NCBI GenBank assembly: GCA_934446285.1
Contig: CAKSEI010000008.1
Coordinates: 1-23,866 of the forward strand
Length of the DNA: 23,866 nucleotides
Direction of reading: 5' to 3'
Source of the DNA: an uncultured Eubacteriales bacterium
Lineage (GTDB): Bacteria > Bacillota > Clostridia > Oscillospirales > CAG-272
Below, in pieces: positions 13,509 through 21,782 of the stretch. Under the pieces are notes generated by a model. That model ran no database searches, was not told where the DNA came from, and saw nothing but the letters and a program-made list of their open reading frames with translations. The first letter of the stretch is position 1. Each line of letters starts with the position of its first letter. The translations under genes were made by a program, and so were the position numbers.

Positions 13509-14560
13509 TAAGACTATGCTGTGCATTCGGCGGACGCAGTACCGAATATGAGGTATCGCTCGAGAGCGCATACGGAGTGCTCTCAAACGCCGATAATAGT
13601 AAATATGAGATAATAAAGCTCGGTATCACGCGTGACGGGAAATGGTATCTCTACGGCGGAGATAACGAAAAAATACGCGACGGCAGCTGGGCGAGCGACA
13701 GGGAGAACCTCCGTAAGTGCCGTCTGTCGCTCGATTACGGGGACAGAGCACTTTATACGGATGACGGAAGATATGAAATCGACGTTTTCTTTCCCGTCAT
13801 GCACGGGGCAAACTGCGAGGACGGCACTCTTCAGGGGGCGCTCGCGCTGAGTGGCATACCCTTTGTCGGCAGTCCGTGCGCGTCGTCCGCAGTATGTATG
13901 GATAAGGCGTTCACAAAGCAACTTATCTCCCTCATCGGCGTACCGCAGGCGGACGCGATTACCGTGAGAAAGTCGGAGATAGTAAATGGGCGGGACGAAA
14001 TAATCAACCGTTCCGAAAAAAAGTTCGGATATCCCGTATTCGTAAAACCCTCGCGCGCAGGTTCAAGCGTGGGAGTGGTCAAGGTTAAGGAGCGCTCCGA
14101 TTTTCCCGCGGCTTTTGATACCGCGTGCGGAGTGGATGACAAGATACTTATAGAGAGATATATACCCGGCGGCGAATTTGAGGTGGCAGTGCTCGGAAAC
14201 GAAGAGGGCGAGGCATCGTGCGTAGGCGAAATAGTGCCGGGCAGCGAATTCTACGACTATAATAACAAGTATTCGGACGATACCGCACTCTACTATATCC
14301 CCGCACGCCTTGATAACAGCCTTGCCGATAAGATAAGGGGCTACGCCGTCGATATATATAAGGCGCTCGACTGCAAGGGGCTTGCGCGCGTCGACTTCTT
14401 CTCGGACGGAAAGACGGCGGTCTTTAACGAGATAAATACCCTGCCGGGCTTCACGCCGATAAGTATGTATCCGAAGCTTTGGGGCAAATGCGGACTTAGT
14501 TACTCCGCGCTCATAGACAGGCTTGTCGACCTTGCTCTTAATGAGGGAGCAAAGAAATAA
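13505..14560 (+). CDS. ddl: D-alanine--D-alanine ligase
   Basis: A 351-residue ATP-grasp ligase that makes D-Ala-D-Ala for the peptidoglycan stem. Visible motifs: AFGGRSTEYEVSLESA (7-22), HGANCEDGTLQG (100-111, the HGxxGEDG signature with Asn-Cys in place of the usual residues), the ATP-binding KPSRAGSSVG (181-190), the omega-loop region EFYDYNNKYSDD (248-259) and NEINTLPGFTPIS (308-320) with metal and substrate residues. The YDYxxKY form is that of ordinary Ddl rather than of VanA-type D-Ala-D-Lac ligases. The ATG overlaps the prmC stop by four bases, with two AGGAG sites just upstream, so expression is coupled. An in-frame start further back would overlap prmC by 70 bases and has no support. 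A terminator follows. Confidence 0.95.
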   Translation: MIRLCCAFGGRSTEYEVSLESAYGVLSNADNSKYEIIKLGITRDGKWYLYGGDNEKIRDGSWASDRENLRKCRLSLDYGDRALYTDDGRYEIDVFFPVMHGANCEDGTLQGALALSGIPFVGSPCASSAVCMDKAFTKQLISLIGVPQADAITVRKSEIVNGRDEIINRSEKKFGYPVFVKPSRAGSSVGVVKVKERSDFPAAFDTACGVDDKILIERYIPGGEFEVAVLGNEEGEASCVGEIVPGSEFYDYNNKYSDDTALYYIPARLDNSLADKIRGYAVDIYKALDCKGLARVDFFSDGKTAVFNEINTLPGFTPISMYPKLWGKCGLSYSALIDRLVDLALNEGAKK

Positions 14561-14565
14561 ACACA

Positions 14566-14616
14566 CTGCGCTGCGAAAAGAGCCTGTTTTTTTCGCGGCG
14601 CAGCTCTGTTTTTTGG
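14566..14616 (+). terminator. Intrinsic terminator after ddl
   Basis: CTGCGCTGCGAAAA (14566-14579) pairs with TTTTCGCGGCGCAG (14590-14603) in a 14-pair stem with one G-U pair, followed by CTCTG and a run of six T. An alternative smaller pairing of AGAGC (14579-14583) with GCTCT (14603-14607), which sits directly on the T run, may also form. The stretch up to 14689 holds nothing else I can name. Confidence 0.8.
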
Positions 14617-14689
14617 CAAATAAGGAAAAATTCATCTATAAGCAACTCTGATAAAGGCAAGATTTTTTTGGTTATTCTCACAATTCTTA

Positions 14690-14718
14690 TTGACATATTG
14701 CATAAATCGTGATATTAT
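14690..14718 (+). promoter_or_regulatory. Sigma-A promoter ahead of rsmE and the ftsEX cluster
   Basis: A perfect TTGACA (14690-14695) and TATTAT (14713-14718) are 17 bases apart in an AT-rich stretch; further -10-like bases (ATTATAATATAG) overlap. The start would be near 14725, about 25 bases ahead of the rsmE ATG. No terminator is visible between here and the end of the window, so this promoter may serve the whole cluster, with internal promoters possible. Confidence 0.8.
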
Positions 14719-14749
14719 AATATAGTAAATTTGCATAAGCGAGGTTGCC

Positions 14750-15502
14750 ATGCACAGGTTTTTTGCCGAGGGCAAAATTTCAGAGGGCTGTGACTTTGTC
14801 CTGACAGGCGAAAACATGCGCCATCTCTCGCGCAGTCTGCGTGCAGAGGTAGGAGACAGGGTGTGCGTATGCGACGCGCACGGAGTCGAGTACGAATGTA
14901 CCGTGAAGAGTTTTTCGCGCGAGAGCGTTGTATGTACAGCGCTGAAAAGGCTGAGCGTTTCCGCCGAGCCTGCCTATGGGGCTTATCTTTGTCAGGCACT
15001 GCCGAAGTCCGATAAAATGGACTACATAATTCAAAAGGCGGTGGAGCTGGGCGTGCGCGCAATAATACCTTTTGAGAGCGAAAATTGCGTGATGAGGCTG
15101 AAAGGCGAGGCACGCAAAAGGAAGCTCGAGCGATGGGCGAAAATAGCGGAGAGCGCAGCGAAGCAGTGCGGACGGGCTGTAATTCCCGAGGTAAGAGATG
15201 TATGCTCTTTTTCGGAGGTGCTCGCACTCGGAGAGGGCTCACGACGCTTTTTCTTATACGAAAAGGCAACGGTACCGCTCGGAGAGCAGCTTGACGGATT
15301 TACACATGACGACGTGTATTTTACGGTAGGACCGGAGGGCGGTTTTTCACCGCGCGAGGCGCAGTGCGCCGCACGCGCGGGGTGGACGGGCGTATCGCTC
15401 GGGCGCAGGATTCTGCGCACGGAGACGGCATCGCTTTATTTCCTCAGTGTGCTGTCGTATGAACAGGATAAGCAAGATAACTTACAAGATTCGCGAGAAT
15501 GA
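14750..15502 (+). CDS. rsmE: 16S rRNA (uracil(1498)-N(3))-methyltransferase RsmE
   Basis: A 250-residue SPOUT-family methyltransferase of normal length. The N-terminal PUA-like domain (MHRFF..., HLSRSLRAEVGD) is followed by the SPOUT domain with KSDKMDYIIQKAVELGV (86-102), the knot residues VGPEGGFSPRE (193-203) and LGRRILRTETAS (217-228), all diagnostic of RsmE. It methylates U1498 in helix 44 of 16S rRNA. The usual EQxxR motif reads KQCGR (138-142). GAGG precedes the ATG. The PucR-type regulator follows after 16 bases. Confidence 0.95.
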   Translation: MHRFFAEGKISEGCDFVLTGENMRHLSRSLRAEVGDRVCVCDAHGVEYECTVKSFSRESVVCTALKRLSVSAEPAYGAYLCQALPKSDKMDYIIQKAVELGVRAIIPFESENCVMRLKGEARKRKLERWAKIAESAAKQCGRAVIPEVRDVCSFSEVLALGEGSRRFFLYEKATVPLGEQLDGFTHDDVYFTVGPEGGFSPREAQCAARAGWTGVSLGRRILRTETASLYFLSVLSYEQDKQDNLQDSRE

Positions 15503-15518
15503 AAGGAGAAACCTCAAA

Positions 15519-16601
15519 ATGTCTAAACTTTTCCAAGGAGTAATACACCAGATGAAGGACGCGGTCGACCGCGTTATCGGCGTCATTGACGAAAACGGAG
15601 TTGTCGTATCGTGTTCCGAGCCGGGACTCATAGGCGAGACACGCCACGGAGTTCACGACGAGCTTGCCTTTTCGGGTGACAATGTAGTGGCGGGCGGATT
15701 TACCTACCGCCTTGTGGATTCGTCCAATATGAGCGAGCACATCGTCTTTGTCGAGGGTGAGGACGAGGCAGCCGACCGATACGCGCGCCTCGCAGCCGTA
15801 TCTCTCTCCAATCTGCGTTCGCTTTATAACGAAAAGTACGATAAGGCTTCGTTCATCAAGAATATCATACTTGACAACATTCTCCCGAGCGATATATACG
15901 TAAAGAGCAAGGAGCTGCGCTTTGAGCAGGAGGTTTTGCGCGTAGCATACCTCGTCAAGTTCCACGACTCGACCGAGGAGATGCCCTACGACCTTATACA
16001 GAATATGTTTCCCGACAAGACGAGAGACTTTGTCGTGAGCATCGGCGACAGCGACATAGTACTCGTAAAGGAGTTCCATCAGGGCGTTGACTCCGAGGCT
16101 ATAGAGAAGATTGCATATCAGATAAACGACACTCTCTCGACTGAGTTCTACACCCGCGTCAGCGTAGGTATAGGTACGCCCGCCGAGAACCTGCGTGAGC
16201 TGTCCCGCTCGTACAAGGAGGCTCAGATAGCCCTCGAGGTCGGTAAGGTATTTGACACCGAAAAGACCGTAGTAAACTACGAGACGCTCGGCATAGGCAG
16301 ACTTATATATCAGCTGCCTACGACCCTTTGCGAGATGTTCCTGCAGGAGGTATTCCGCAGGGGCAGCTTTGAAAGACTCGACCGCGAGACTCTGCTCACA
16401 ATTCAGTGCTTCTTTGACAACAATCTGAACGTATCCGAAACCTCTCGCAAGCTCTTTGTACACCGCAATACCCTTGTGTACCGTCTCGAGAAAATAAAGA
16501 AGATAACGGGACTTGACTTAAGAGAATTCGAGCATGCCATCACATTCAAGGTTGCGCTCATGGTCAAGAAGTATCTCGCGTGCAAGCCGTCAAAATATTG
16601 A
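15519..16601 (+). CDS. PucR/CdaR-family helix-turn-helix transcriptional regulator
   Basis: A 360-residue protein. Its C-terminus (NNLNVSETSRKLFVHRNTLVYRLEKIKKITG, about 301-331) is the helix-turn-helix typical of PucR/CdaR regulators. The middle (about 135-260) includes VSVGIGTPAENLRELSRSYKEAQIALEVG, the GGDEF-like domain common to this family, which lacks cyclase residues. The N-terminus (about 1-95) resembles the CdaR-type sensory part, with VIGVIDENGVVVSCS. Known members sense sugar diacids, purines or proline; the ligand here is unknown. The start is the ATG with AAAGGAG ten bases upstream. It lies nine bases ahead of ftsE and so probably shares its transcript, a gene order that I recall from several Clostridia. 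Confidence 0.88.
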   Translation: MSKLFQGVIHQMKDAVDRVIGVIDENGVVVSCSEPGLIGETRHGVHDELAFSGDNVVAGGFTYRLVDSSNMSEHIVFVEGEDEAADRYARLAAVSLSNLRSLYNEKYDKASFIKNIILDNILPSDIYVKSKELRFEQEVLRVAYLVKFHDSTEEMPYDLIQNMFPDKTRDFVVSIGDSDIVLVKEFHQGVDSEAIEKIAYQINDTLSTEFYTRVSVGIGTPAENLRELSRSYKEAQIALEVGKVFDTEKTVVNYETLGIGRLIYQLPTTLCEMFLQEVFRRGSFERLDRETLLTIQCFFDNNLNVSETSRKLFVHRNTLVYRLEKIKKITGLDLREFEHAITFKVALMVKKYLACKPSKY

Positions 16602-16610
16602 GGATAACCC

Positions 16611-17300
16611 ATGATAGAGCTTAAAAACGTGACGAAGGTATACCCGAACGGGACTGTCGCCCTTGACCATGTCAATCTGCGCATATCGGACGGGGAATTC
16701 GTTTTCGTCGTGGGCGCGTCGGGAGCGGGCAAGACGACGCTTATGCGTCTCTTACTGCGTGAAGAAAACCCGACCGAGGGGGACGTATTCGTCGACGAAT
16801 ACGACCTCGGCAAGCTCACGCCGAAAAAAGTACCGTTTTACCGCAGGAAGCTCGGAGTGGTCTTTCAGGATTTTCGCCTCTTTCCCAACAAGACGGTATA
16901 TGAGAACGTAGCCTTTGCCATGCGGGTAATAGGCGAGCCGTCCAAACTTATACGCAGAAAAGTGCCGACGATACTCTCGATCGTGAATCTTCAGGACAAG
17001 GCGAAGTGCTATCCGAGGGAGCTTTCCGGAGGCGAGCAGCAGAGAGTCGCGCTCGCACGTGCGCTCGCAAACAATCCGGGAATAATCATAGCGGACGAGC
17101 CTACGGGAAATATCGACCCGAAGATGTCCCTTGAGATAATGAACCTGCTTGTCAAGATACACAATCACGGCAAGACCGTCATAGTCGTCACACACGAAAA
17201 GGGACTTGTCGACTACTTCAAGCAGAGGGTCATTACCATACGCGACGGACGCGTAGTCGACGATAAGATAGGGGGTATGTTCGGAAATGCGCAGGTATAG
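16611..17300 (+). CDS. ftsE: Cell division ATP-binding protein FtsE
   Basis: A 229-residue ABC ATPase with Walker A GASGAGKTT (35-43), the Q-loop region FQDFRLFPNKTVYENVAF, the signature LSGGEQQRVALARAL, Walker B IIIADEPTGN and a switch His (VTHEKG). The start MIELKNVTKVYPNG and the FRLFPNKT stretch are characteristic of FtsE. It powers FtsX in the membrane to switch on extracytoplasmic peptidoglycan hydrolases, which here would be the M23 proteins encoded just downstream. A GAGG site sits seven bases before the ATG. The 3' end overlaps ftsX by 14 bases. Confidence 0.97.
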   Translation: MIELKNVTKVYPNGTVALDHVNLRISDGEFVFVVGASGAGKTTLMRLLLREENPTEGDVFVDEYDLGKLTPKKVPFYRRKLGVVFQDFRLFPNKTVYENVAFAMRVIGEPSKLIRRKVPTILSIVNLQDKAKCYPRELSGGEQQRVALARALANNPGIIIADEPTGNIDPKMSLEIMNLLVKIHNHGKTVIVVTHEKGLVDYFKQRVITIRDGRVVDDKIGGMFGNAQV

Positions 17301-18180
17301 TACAACATACTTTGTAGGCGAGAGCATAAAGGGTCTGTGGAAGAACGGTGTAATGACCGCCGCGAGCGTGCTCGTGCTGCTCTCGTGCCTTGTCGTGATG
17401 GGCGCTTTCTCAACTCTCGTCATGAATATAAATAAAAATCTCGAGAGCCTCGGGGTTCTCAATGAGATAGTCGCCTTTATCGACGCGGACAAGACGGAAG
17501 ATGAGATATCCGATATGTATAAGTCGGTGCTCGGCTTTGACGGCGTTGATAAGGTCGAATACTGCTCGCGTGCGGACGCACTCGCGCAGGAGAAGAAGAA
17601 ATACGAGGACGCGGGATACCCGTACCTTGCGGAGTCTCTGAATGAGGAAAACAATCCTTTTCATGCGACTCTTACCGTGAGCTACAAGGCGGACGCATCG
17701 GTCGAGGACCTGCAGAATAAGATAAAGAATACCGACGGCATATATAAGGTCAATTGCCGTGCGGACATTGCCGAAACGATAACGAAATTGCGTTCGAGCG
17801 TGTCGCTTGTCCTGCTCTGGTTTATGATAACGCTGTTTGTCGTCAGCTTCTTTGTCATTATAAATACCGTCAAGCTGTCCGTGTACTCCCGCAGACAGGA
17901 GATAATGGTCATGCGCTATATCGGGGCTACCAAAAATTTTATAACCGTCCCCTTTATAATCGAGGGCATGCTGATAGGGCTTGTCTCCGGCGGACTTGCG
18001 TATGCGATAGAGCGCCTGCTCTACACGCGCATCTCCGACAGCATAAAGCTTGATAATATCATCAGCATTATCCCCTTCTCCGATATATCACTTATGATGA
18101 TAGCGGGATTCCTCGCCATCGGTGTCGTCACCGGTGTCATAGGCAGCTGTATCTCGCTGCGCAAATATCTGAAAACATGA
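17287..18180 (+). CDS. ftsX: Cell division protein FtsX (permease-like)
   Basis: A 297-residue membrane protein with the FtsX topology: short cytoplasmic N-terminus, one helix (about 22-46), a large extracellular domain (about 47-165) that in relatives binds the hydrolase coiled coil, then three helices. The conserved C-terminal part has VKLSVYSRRQEIMVMRYIGATKNFITVPFIIEGMLIGL, the cytoplasmic loop and helix typical of FtsX and MacB-like permeases. Works as FtsE2X2. The start lies inside ftsE, and the stop overlaps the ATG of the first M23 gene (ATGA, 18177-18180), strong evidence for joint expression. Confidence 0.97.
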   Translation: MRRYSTTYFVGESIKGLWKNGVMTAASVLVLLSCLVVMGAFSTLVMNINKNLESLGVLNEIVAFIDADKTEDEISDMYKSVLGFDGVDKVEYCSRADALAQEKKKYEDAGYPYLAESLNEENNPFHATLTVSYKADASVEDLQNKIKNTDGIYKVNCRADIAETITKLRSSVSLVLLWFMITLFVVSFFVIINTVKLSVYSRRQEIMVMRYIGATKNFITVPFIIEGMLIGLVSGGLAYAIERLLYTRISDSIKLDNIISIIPFSDISLMMIAGFLAIGVVTGVIGSCISLRKYLKT

Positions 18181-19376
18181 TAAAAAGACTCAGAAAAAGT
18201 ATCATCGCCGTACTGCTCGCAGGGGCGATGATATCTCCGTTTACATACGTTTCCACCGCCGACGTTTCGATATCTCCCGACGTAAAAGCGCTTGAGGAAA
18301 AGATAGCGGGGCTGAAAAACGAGCAGAAGCAGTATGAGAACAGAATAAAGGAAATCGACCGCTCGACAAGCGAGCTGCTTGAGAAAAAAGGTACTTACGA
18401 GCGTCAGATAGCCGTTATAAATCAAAAGATCGTTTCTACCGACGAGCTGATAAAGCAGTACGACGTGCTCATCTCTCAGGCATCATCCGGTATTTCCGAC
18501 AAGGAGAATGAGATAGACGCACGCTTTGACGAATTTCTTGCGCGCATGAGCGCTAACTACGAGGACGGATATGTAAACTATCTTGTCCTGCTGCTCGACA
18601 GCGGAAGCGTCACGGATATGCTTTTAAATACCGAGCGCACCGCCGACGCGCTTGCATACGAGCGCAGCGTCATGGACTCCCTCGAGAGTGACAAAAAAGA
18701 CCTTGCGGCGACGAAAAGCTCTCTTGAGGACGCACGCGCCGCTCAGGAAAAGGCAAGAAACGAGCAAAAGGCGGACCTTGCCGAGGCGCAAAGCAAGAAA
18801 AAAGAACTTGCCGCATATATAAGTGAGCTTGAGAATGACAAAACAAAGACGGAGAAGCTGCGCGCGGAAGCGGAAAAAGCCAACGAGGAGTTAAATACAA
18901 AGCTCGAAAACCTGCTCGCCGAAATAGCGAAGAAAGAGGTTCAGCAGCACCCCGTCGACAAGAATTCAATGATATGGCCCGTGCCAGTAAACAATAATAT
19001 CGTTTACTCAAAGTTCGGTATGCGCGACCTCTACGGCACGCCGAATAATCACCGCGGCATAGACATATCCGCTCCCGAGGGCACTCCGATATACGCCGCC
19101 CAGGCGGGTGTGGTCGAGATAGCCGAGTGGCATTACAGCTACGGAAACTATGTCGTAATAAACCACGGCGGCGGTTACGCTACTCTCTATGCACACGCGA
19201 TACAGCTCAATTGCAAGGCGGGTGACACCGTAGGACAGGGAGACACTATTGCATTCGTCGGAAATACCGGAGAGAGTTACGGAAATCACTGTCACTTTGA
19301 GGTGCGCGTCGGAGGCGTTCCGAAGCAGCCGCTTGATTATGTTTATCTCTCCACGATGGTATTCTGGGAGGATTAG
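18177..19376 (+). CDS. Coiled-coil M23 (LytM) peptidoglycan endopeptidase, PcsB/EnvC-like, copy 1
   Basis: A 399-residue secreted protein: N-terminal signal peptide (basic start, hydrophobic core about 8-23), long coiled coil (about 34-255) and a C-terminal LytM domain (about 265-395). The zinc and catalytic residues are all present: His292 and Asp296 in HRGIDI, His340 in YAH, and His371/His373 in HCHFEV. The middle of the coil (ANYEDGYVNYLVLLLDSGSVTDMLLNTERTADALAYE, about 126-162) resembles the PcsB/CwlO segment that docks on FtsX. Unlike E. coli EnvC, which has a dead LytM domain and only activates amidases, this one should cut peptide cross-links itself. It overlaps the ftsX stop by four bases and is followed one base later by a paralog. 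Confidence 0.9.
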   Translation: MIKRLRKSIIAVLLAGAMISPFTYVSTADVSISPDVKALEEKIAGLKNEQKQYENRIKEIDRSTSELLEKKGTYERQIAVINQKIVSTDELIKQYDVLISQASSGISDKENEIDARFDEFLARMSANYEDGYVNYLVLLLDSGSVTDMLLNTERTADALAYERSVMDSLESDKKDLAATKSSLEDARAAQEKARNEQKADLAEAQSKKKELAAYISELENDKTKTEKLRAEAEKANEELNTKLENLLAEIAKKEVQQHPVDKNSMIWPVPVNNNIVYSKFGMRDLYGTPNNHRGIDISAPEGTPIYAAQAGVVEIAEWHYSYGNYVVINHGGGYATLYAHAIQLNCKAGDTVGQGDTIAFVGNTGESYGNHCHFEVRVGGVPKQPLDYVYLSTMVFWED

Positions 19377-19377
19377 A

Positions 19378-20568
19378 ATGTTTAAAAAATCAAAGAAAAC
19401 AGCTAAGCGTATAAGCACTATCTGCATTTCCCTTGCGCTGCTCGCCCTCGCTCTGCCGATAAATCCGGCGGGCGCGGCTGGGACCAACGCCGAGATATCC
19501 GCGATAGAAAAGCAGATATCCGACCTTGAGGCACAAAAAAAAGAATATCAGAAAACACTCAACGGACTTAACGCCTCATCGGCAAACGCACTCTCCGTAA
19601 AGAATTCATACGAAGAGCAGATAAAGGTCATCGAGCAGAAGATAAAGGCGACCGACAATCTTATATCCGAGTACGACAGCCTTATCGCCGAGACCGAGAG
19701 CGGAATAGACAGCAAGGAAGAGGAGATAGATGCACGTTTCGAGGAATTTCTCGAGAGAATGAGCGTAAACTATGAGGACGGATATGTCAATTATCTTGCG
19801 CTGCTGCTTGAAAGCGGCTCTCTCTCCGAGATGCTCTCGAATACCGAGAGGACAGCAGACGTGCTTGAATACGACAGAAACCTGATGGACACCCTTGAGC
19901 GCGAAAAGGAGAGCCTCGGCGACAGAAAATCTGAGCTTGAGAACGCACGAAAAGCGCAGGAGAAAGCAAAAAACGAGCTTGCCGAGGATAAGAATGAGGC
20001 ACAGAGCAAAACGAGCGATATGCAGGCGTATATAGACAAGCTTGCGAACGACACGGCGAAAACCGAGCAGATGCTCGCCGACGCACAGAAGCTTGACGAC
20101 GAGCTGAACGCCCGCCTCGAGCAGGCACTGAAGGCTCTTGCCGAAAAAGAGGTGCCGCAGTATACCGTCGACAAGAACTCTATGATGTGGCCTGTCTCCG
20201 TTAATTACAATACGATAAGCTCACCTTACGGCATGAGATATATTTTCGGCAGCAACTATATGCACTACGGCATAGACATTCCCGCCCCCGCAGGCAGCAA
20301 TGTCTACGCGTGCCAGTCGGGAGTGGTTGAGATAGCCACCTCGCACAGCAGCTACGGAAACTATATAGTAATAAACCATGGCGGCGGATACGCCACCCTC
20401 TACGCACATAATTCCCAGCTGTTAGTCAGTGCGGGAACCCAGGTGAGCAAGGGAGACGTTATAGCTCTCGTCGGCAGAACAGGCTCGGCGACGGGCAACC
20501 ACTGCCACCTCGAGGTGCGATATAACGGCGCTCATCAGAACCCACTCAACTTCCTTACACAACCGTAA
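19378..20568 (+). CDS. Coiled-coil M23 (LytM) peptidoglycan endopeptidase, PcsB/EnvC-like, copy 2
   Basis: A 396-residue paralog of the preceding protein with the same plan: signal peptide (hydrophobic core about 12-30, likely cut after AGA-A or nearby), coiled coil (about 36-258) and LytM domain (about 265-392). Active-site residues are intact: His296/Asp300 in HYGIDI, His344 in YAH, His375/His377 in HCHLEV. The two copies share long identical stretches, such as NYEDGYVNYL and INHGGGYATLYAH, but differ in the loops near the active site (MRDLYGTPNNHRG against MRYIFGSNYMHYG), so their bond or partner preference may differ. The start is the ATG with GGAGG six bases upstream, one base after the previous stop. 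An open frame runs back to 19249 inside copy 1, which I reject as a start. Confidence 0.9.
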   Translation: MFKKSKKTAKRISTICISLALLALALPINPAGAAGTNAEISAIEKQISDLEAQKKEYQKTLNGLNASSANALSVKNSYEEQIKVIEQKIKATDNLISEYDSLIAETESGIDSKEEEIDARFEEFLERMSVNYEDGYVNYLALLLESGSLSEMLSNTERTADVLEYDRNLMDTLEREKESLGDRKSELENARKAQEKAKNELAEDKNEAQSKTSDMQAYIDKLANDTAKTEQMLADAQKLDDELNARLEQALKALAEKEVPQYTVDKNSMMWPVSVNYNTISSPYGMRYIFGSNYMHYGIDIPAPAGSNVYACQSGVVEIATSHSSYGNYIVINHGGGYATLYAHNSQLLVSAGTQVSKGDVIALVGRTGSATGNHCHLEVRYNGAHQNPLNFLTQP

Positions 20569-20570
20569 AA

Positions 20571-21767
20571 ATGAAAAAGAAGATTTCTCTACCGATAGTT
20601 ATACTGATATGCGTTTTCTGCAGCGTTATCACCTTCCAGGTAACGTATATCGCCTGCTCGCAGACTATGAAAAGCGGCAGCGGCAGCATCGAGAACGATA
20701 AGCTCGCCCTCGTCGACAGGATTTACCGCGAGAATTATGTCAACGAAATAAACGAGAACGACCTGACAAACGGTCTGATAGAAGGCTATCTCGCCGGAGC
20801 GGGTGAAAAATACGGATACTATCTCACGTCTGACGAATACAAGACACATACCGATGACTTTGAGGGAAACTACGTCGGTATCGGTGTAACCGTAGTCTAC
20901 GACAGTGCAAAAGGACTTATCAAGGTTGTCGCAGTGTCCGACGGTTCTCCCGCGGAAAAGGCGGGCATAAAAAAATCGGACTATATATACGCCGTAGACG
21001 GAGAGAGCGCGTATGACCTCGGGTATAACGGCACGCTTGAAGCCGTAAAGGGCAAAGCCGGAACGGAAGTCACCGTAACCGTCCTGCGCGAAAGCGGCGG
21101 AGAGAGCACCTCGGCTGAATATAAAGTCACGCGTGAGGCTCTCGTCGAGCAGACGGTATACTACAGACTCCTTGACGGAGGGATTGCCTTCATCCGCATA
21201 ACCTCATTTAACTCCGAGGCGGCGGAGGAATTTTCCGCAGCGCTTGATAAGATGCGCTCGGACGGAGCGACGGGACTTATAATAGACCTGCGCGACAATC
21301 CGGGAGGAGAGCTTAACAGTGCCGTGTCGATAATCGACCCGCTTATCCCCGAGGGAGACCTCGTAGTGGTAAAGGATAAGGACGGGAACGAATCTGTTAT
21401 GGCAAGGTCGGACGCAAACGAAGTTGACCTGCCCATGGCGGTGCTCGTGAACGGGCATTCCGCGTCGGCATCAGAGCTTTTCGCCCAGTCTATACGCGAC
21501 TACGGCAAGGGCGTGCTGGTCGGCGGGACGACATACGGCAAGTTTACCATGCAGTCGGGCAGAGCATTACCCGACGGAAGCGTTATCTATATATCCACGC
21601 ACACATTCTCGTCGAAATCGCGCGAGAGTTACGAGGGAGTGGGGCTCACCCCCGACATCGAGGCTACCCTCGGTGAAGAGGCGGCGGCAAAAAATCTGTT
21701 TGATTTGACCGATGACGAGGACACTGTCCTTCAGGCGGCTGTCAAATATATAAAAGAAAGAAATTAA
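20571..21767 (+). CDS. S41 family C-terminal processing protease (CtpA/CtpB-like)
   Basis: A 398-residue exported serine protease of usual CtpB size: an N-terminal anchor or signal (about 7-29), a cap and linker, a PDZ domain (about 97-190, with YVGIGVTVV and SPAEKAGIKKSDYI), and the S41 catalytic domain. The Ser-Lys pair is Ser299 in NGHSASASE and Lys324 in TTYGK, 25 residues apart as in Prc/CtpA. The substrate-binding strand LIIDLRDNPGGEL is present. Such proteases trim C-termini or degrade cell-wall hydrolases; the place right after two M23 genes suggests these as substrates, which is inference. The ATG is two bases after the previous stop and lacks a recognisable Shine-Dalgarno site, so translation likely depends on coupling. 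The Cys29 context (YIAC) is a poor lipobox. Confidence 0.92.
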   Translation: MKKKISLPIVILICVFCSVITFQVTYIACSQTMKSGSGSIENDKLALVDRIYRENYVNEINENDLTNGLIEGYLAGAGEKYGYYLTSDEYKTHTDDFEGNYVGIGVTVVYDSAKGLIKVVAVSDGSPAEKAGIKKSDYIYAVDGESAYDLGYNGTLEAVKGKAGTEVTVTVLRESGGESTSAEYKVTREALVEQTVYYRLLDGGIAFIRITSFNSEAAEEFSAALDKMRSDGATGLIIDLRDNPGGELNSAVSIIDPLIPEGDLVVVKDKDGNESVMARSDANEVDLPMAVLVNGHSASASELFAQSIRDYGKGVLVGGTTYGKFTMQSGRALPDGSVIYISTHTFSSKSRESYEGVGLTPDIEATLGEEAAAKNLFDLTDDEDTVLQAAVKYIKERN

Positions 21768-21782
21768 GGGGGTATTCTCCAA

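Noticed and set aside
13505..14560. Vancomycin-resistance-type D-Ala-D-Lac or D-Ala-D-Ser ligase instead of Ddl
   Set aside because: The omega-loop region reads YDYNNKY, the ordinary Ddl form, and no vanH, vanX or vanRS genes are present.
15444..16463. Long minus-strand open frame (339 codons) opposite rsmE end and the PucR-type gene
   Set aside because: It mirrors codon bias of the real gene on the other strand; no domain, no ribosome site, and the PucR helix-turn-helix on the plus strand is clear.
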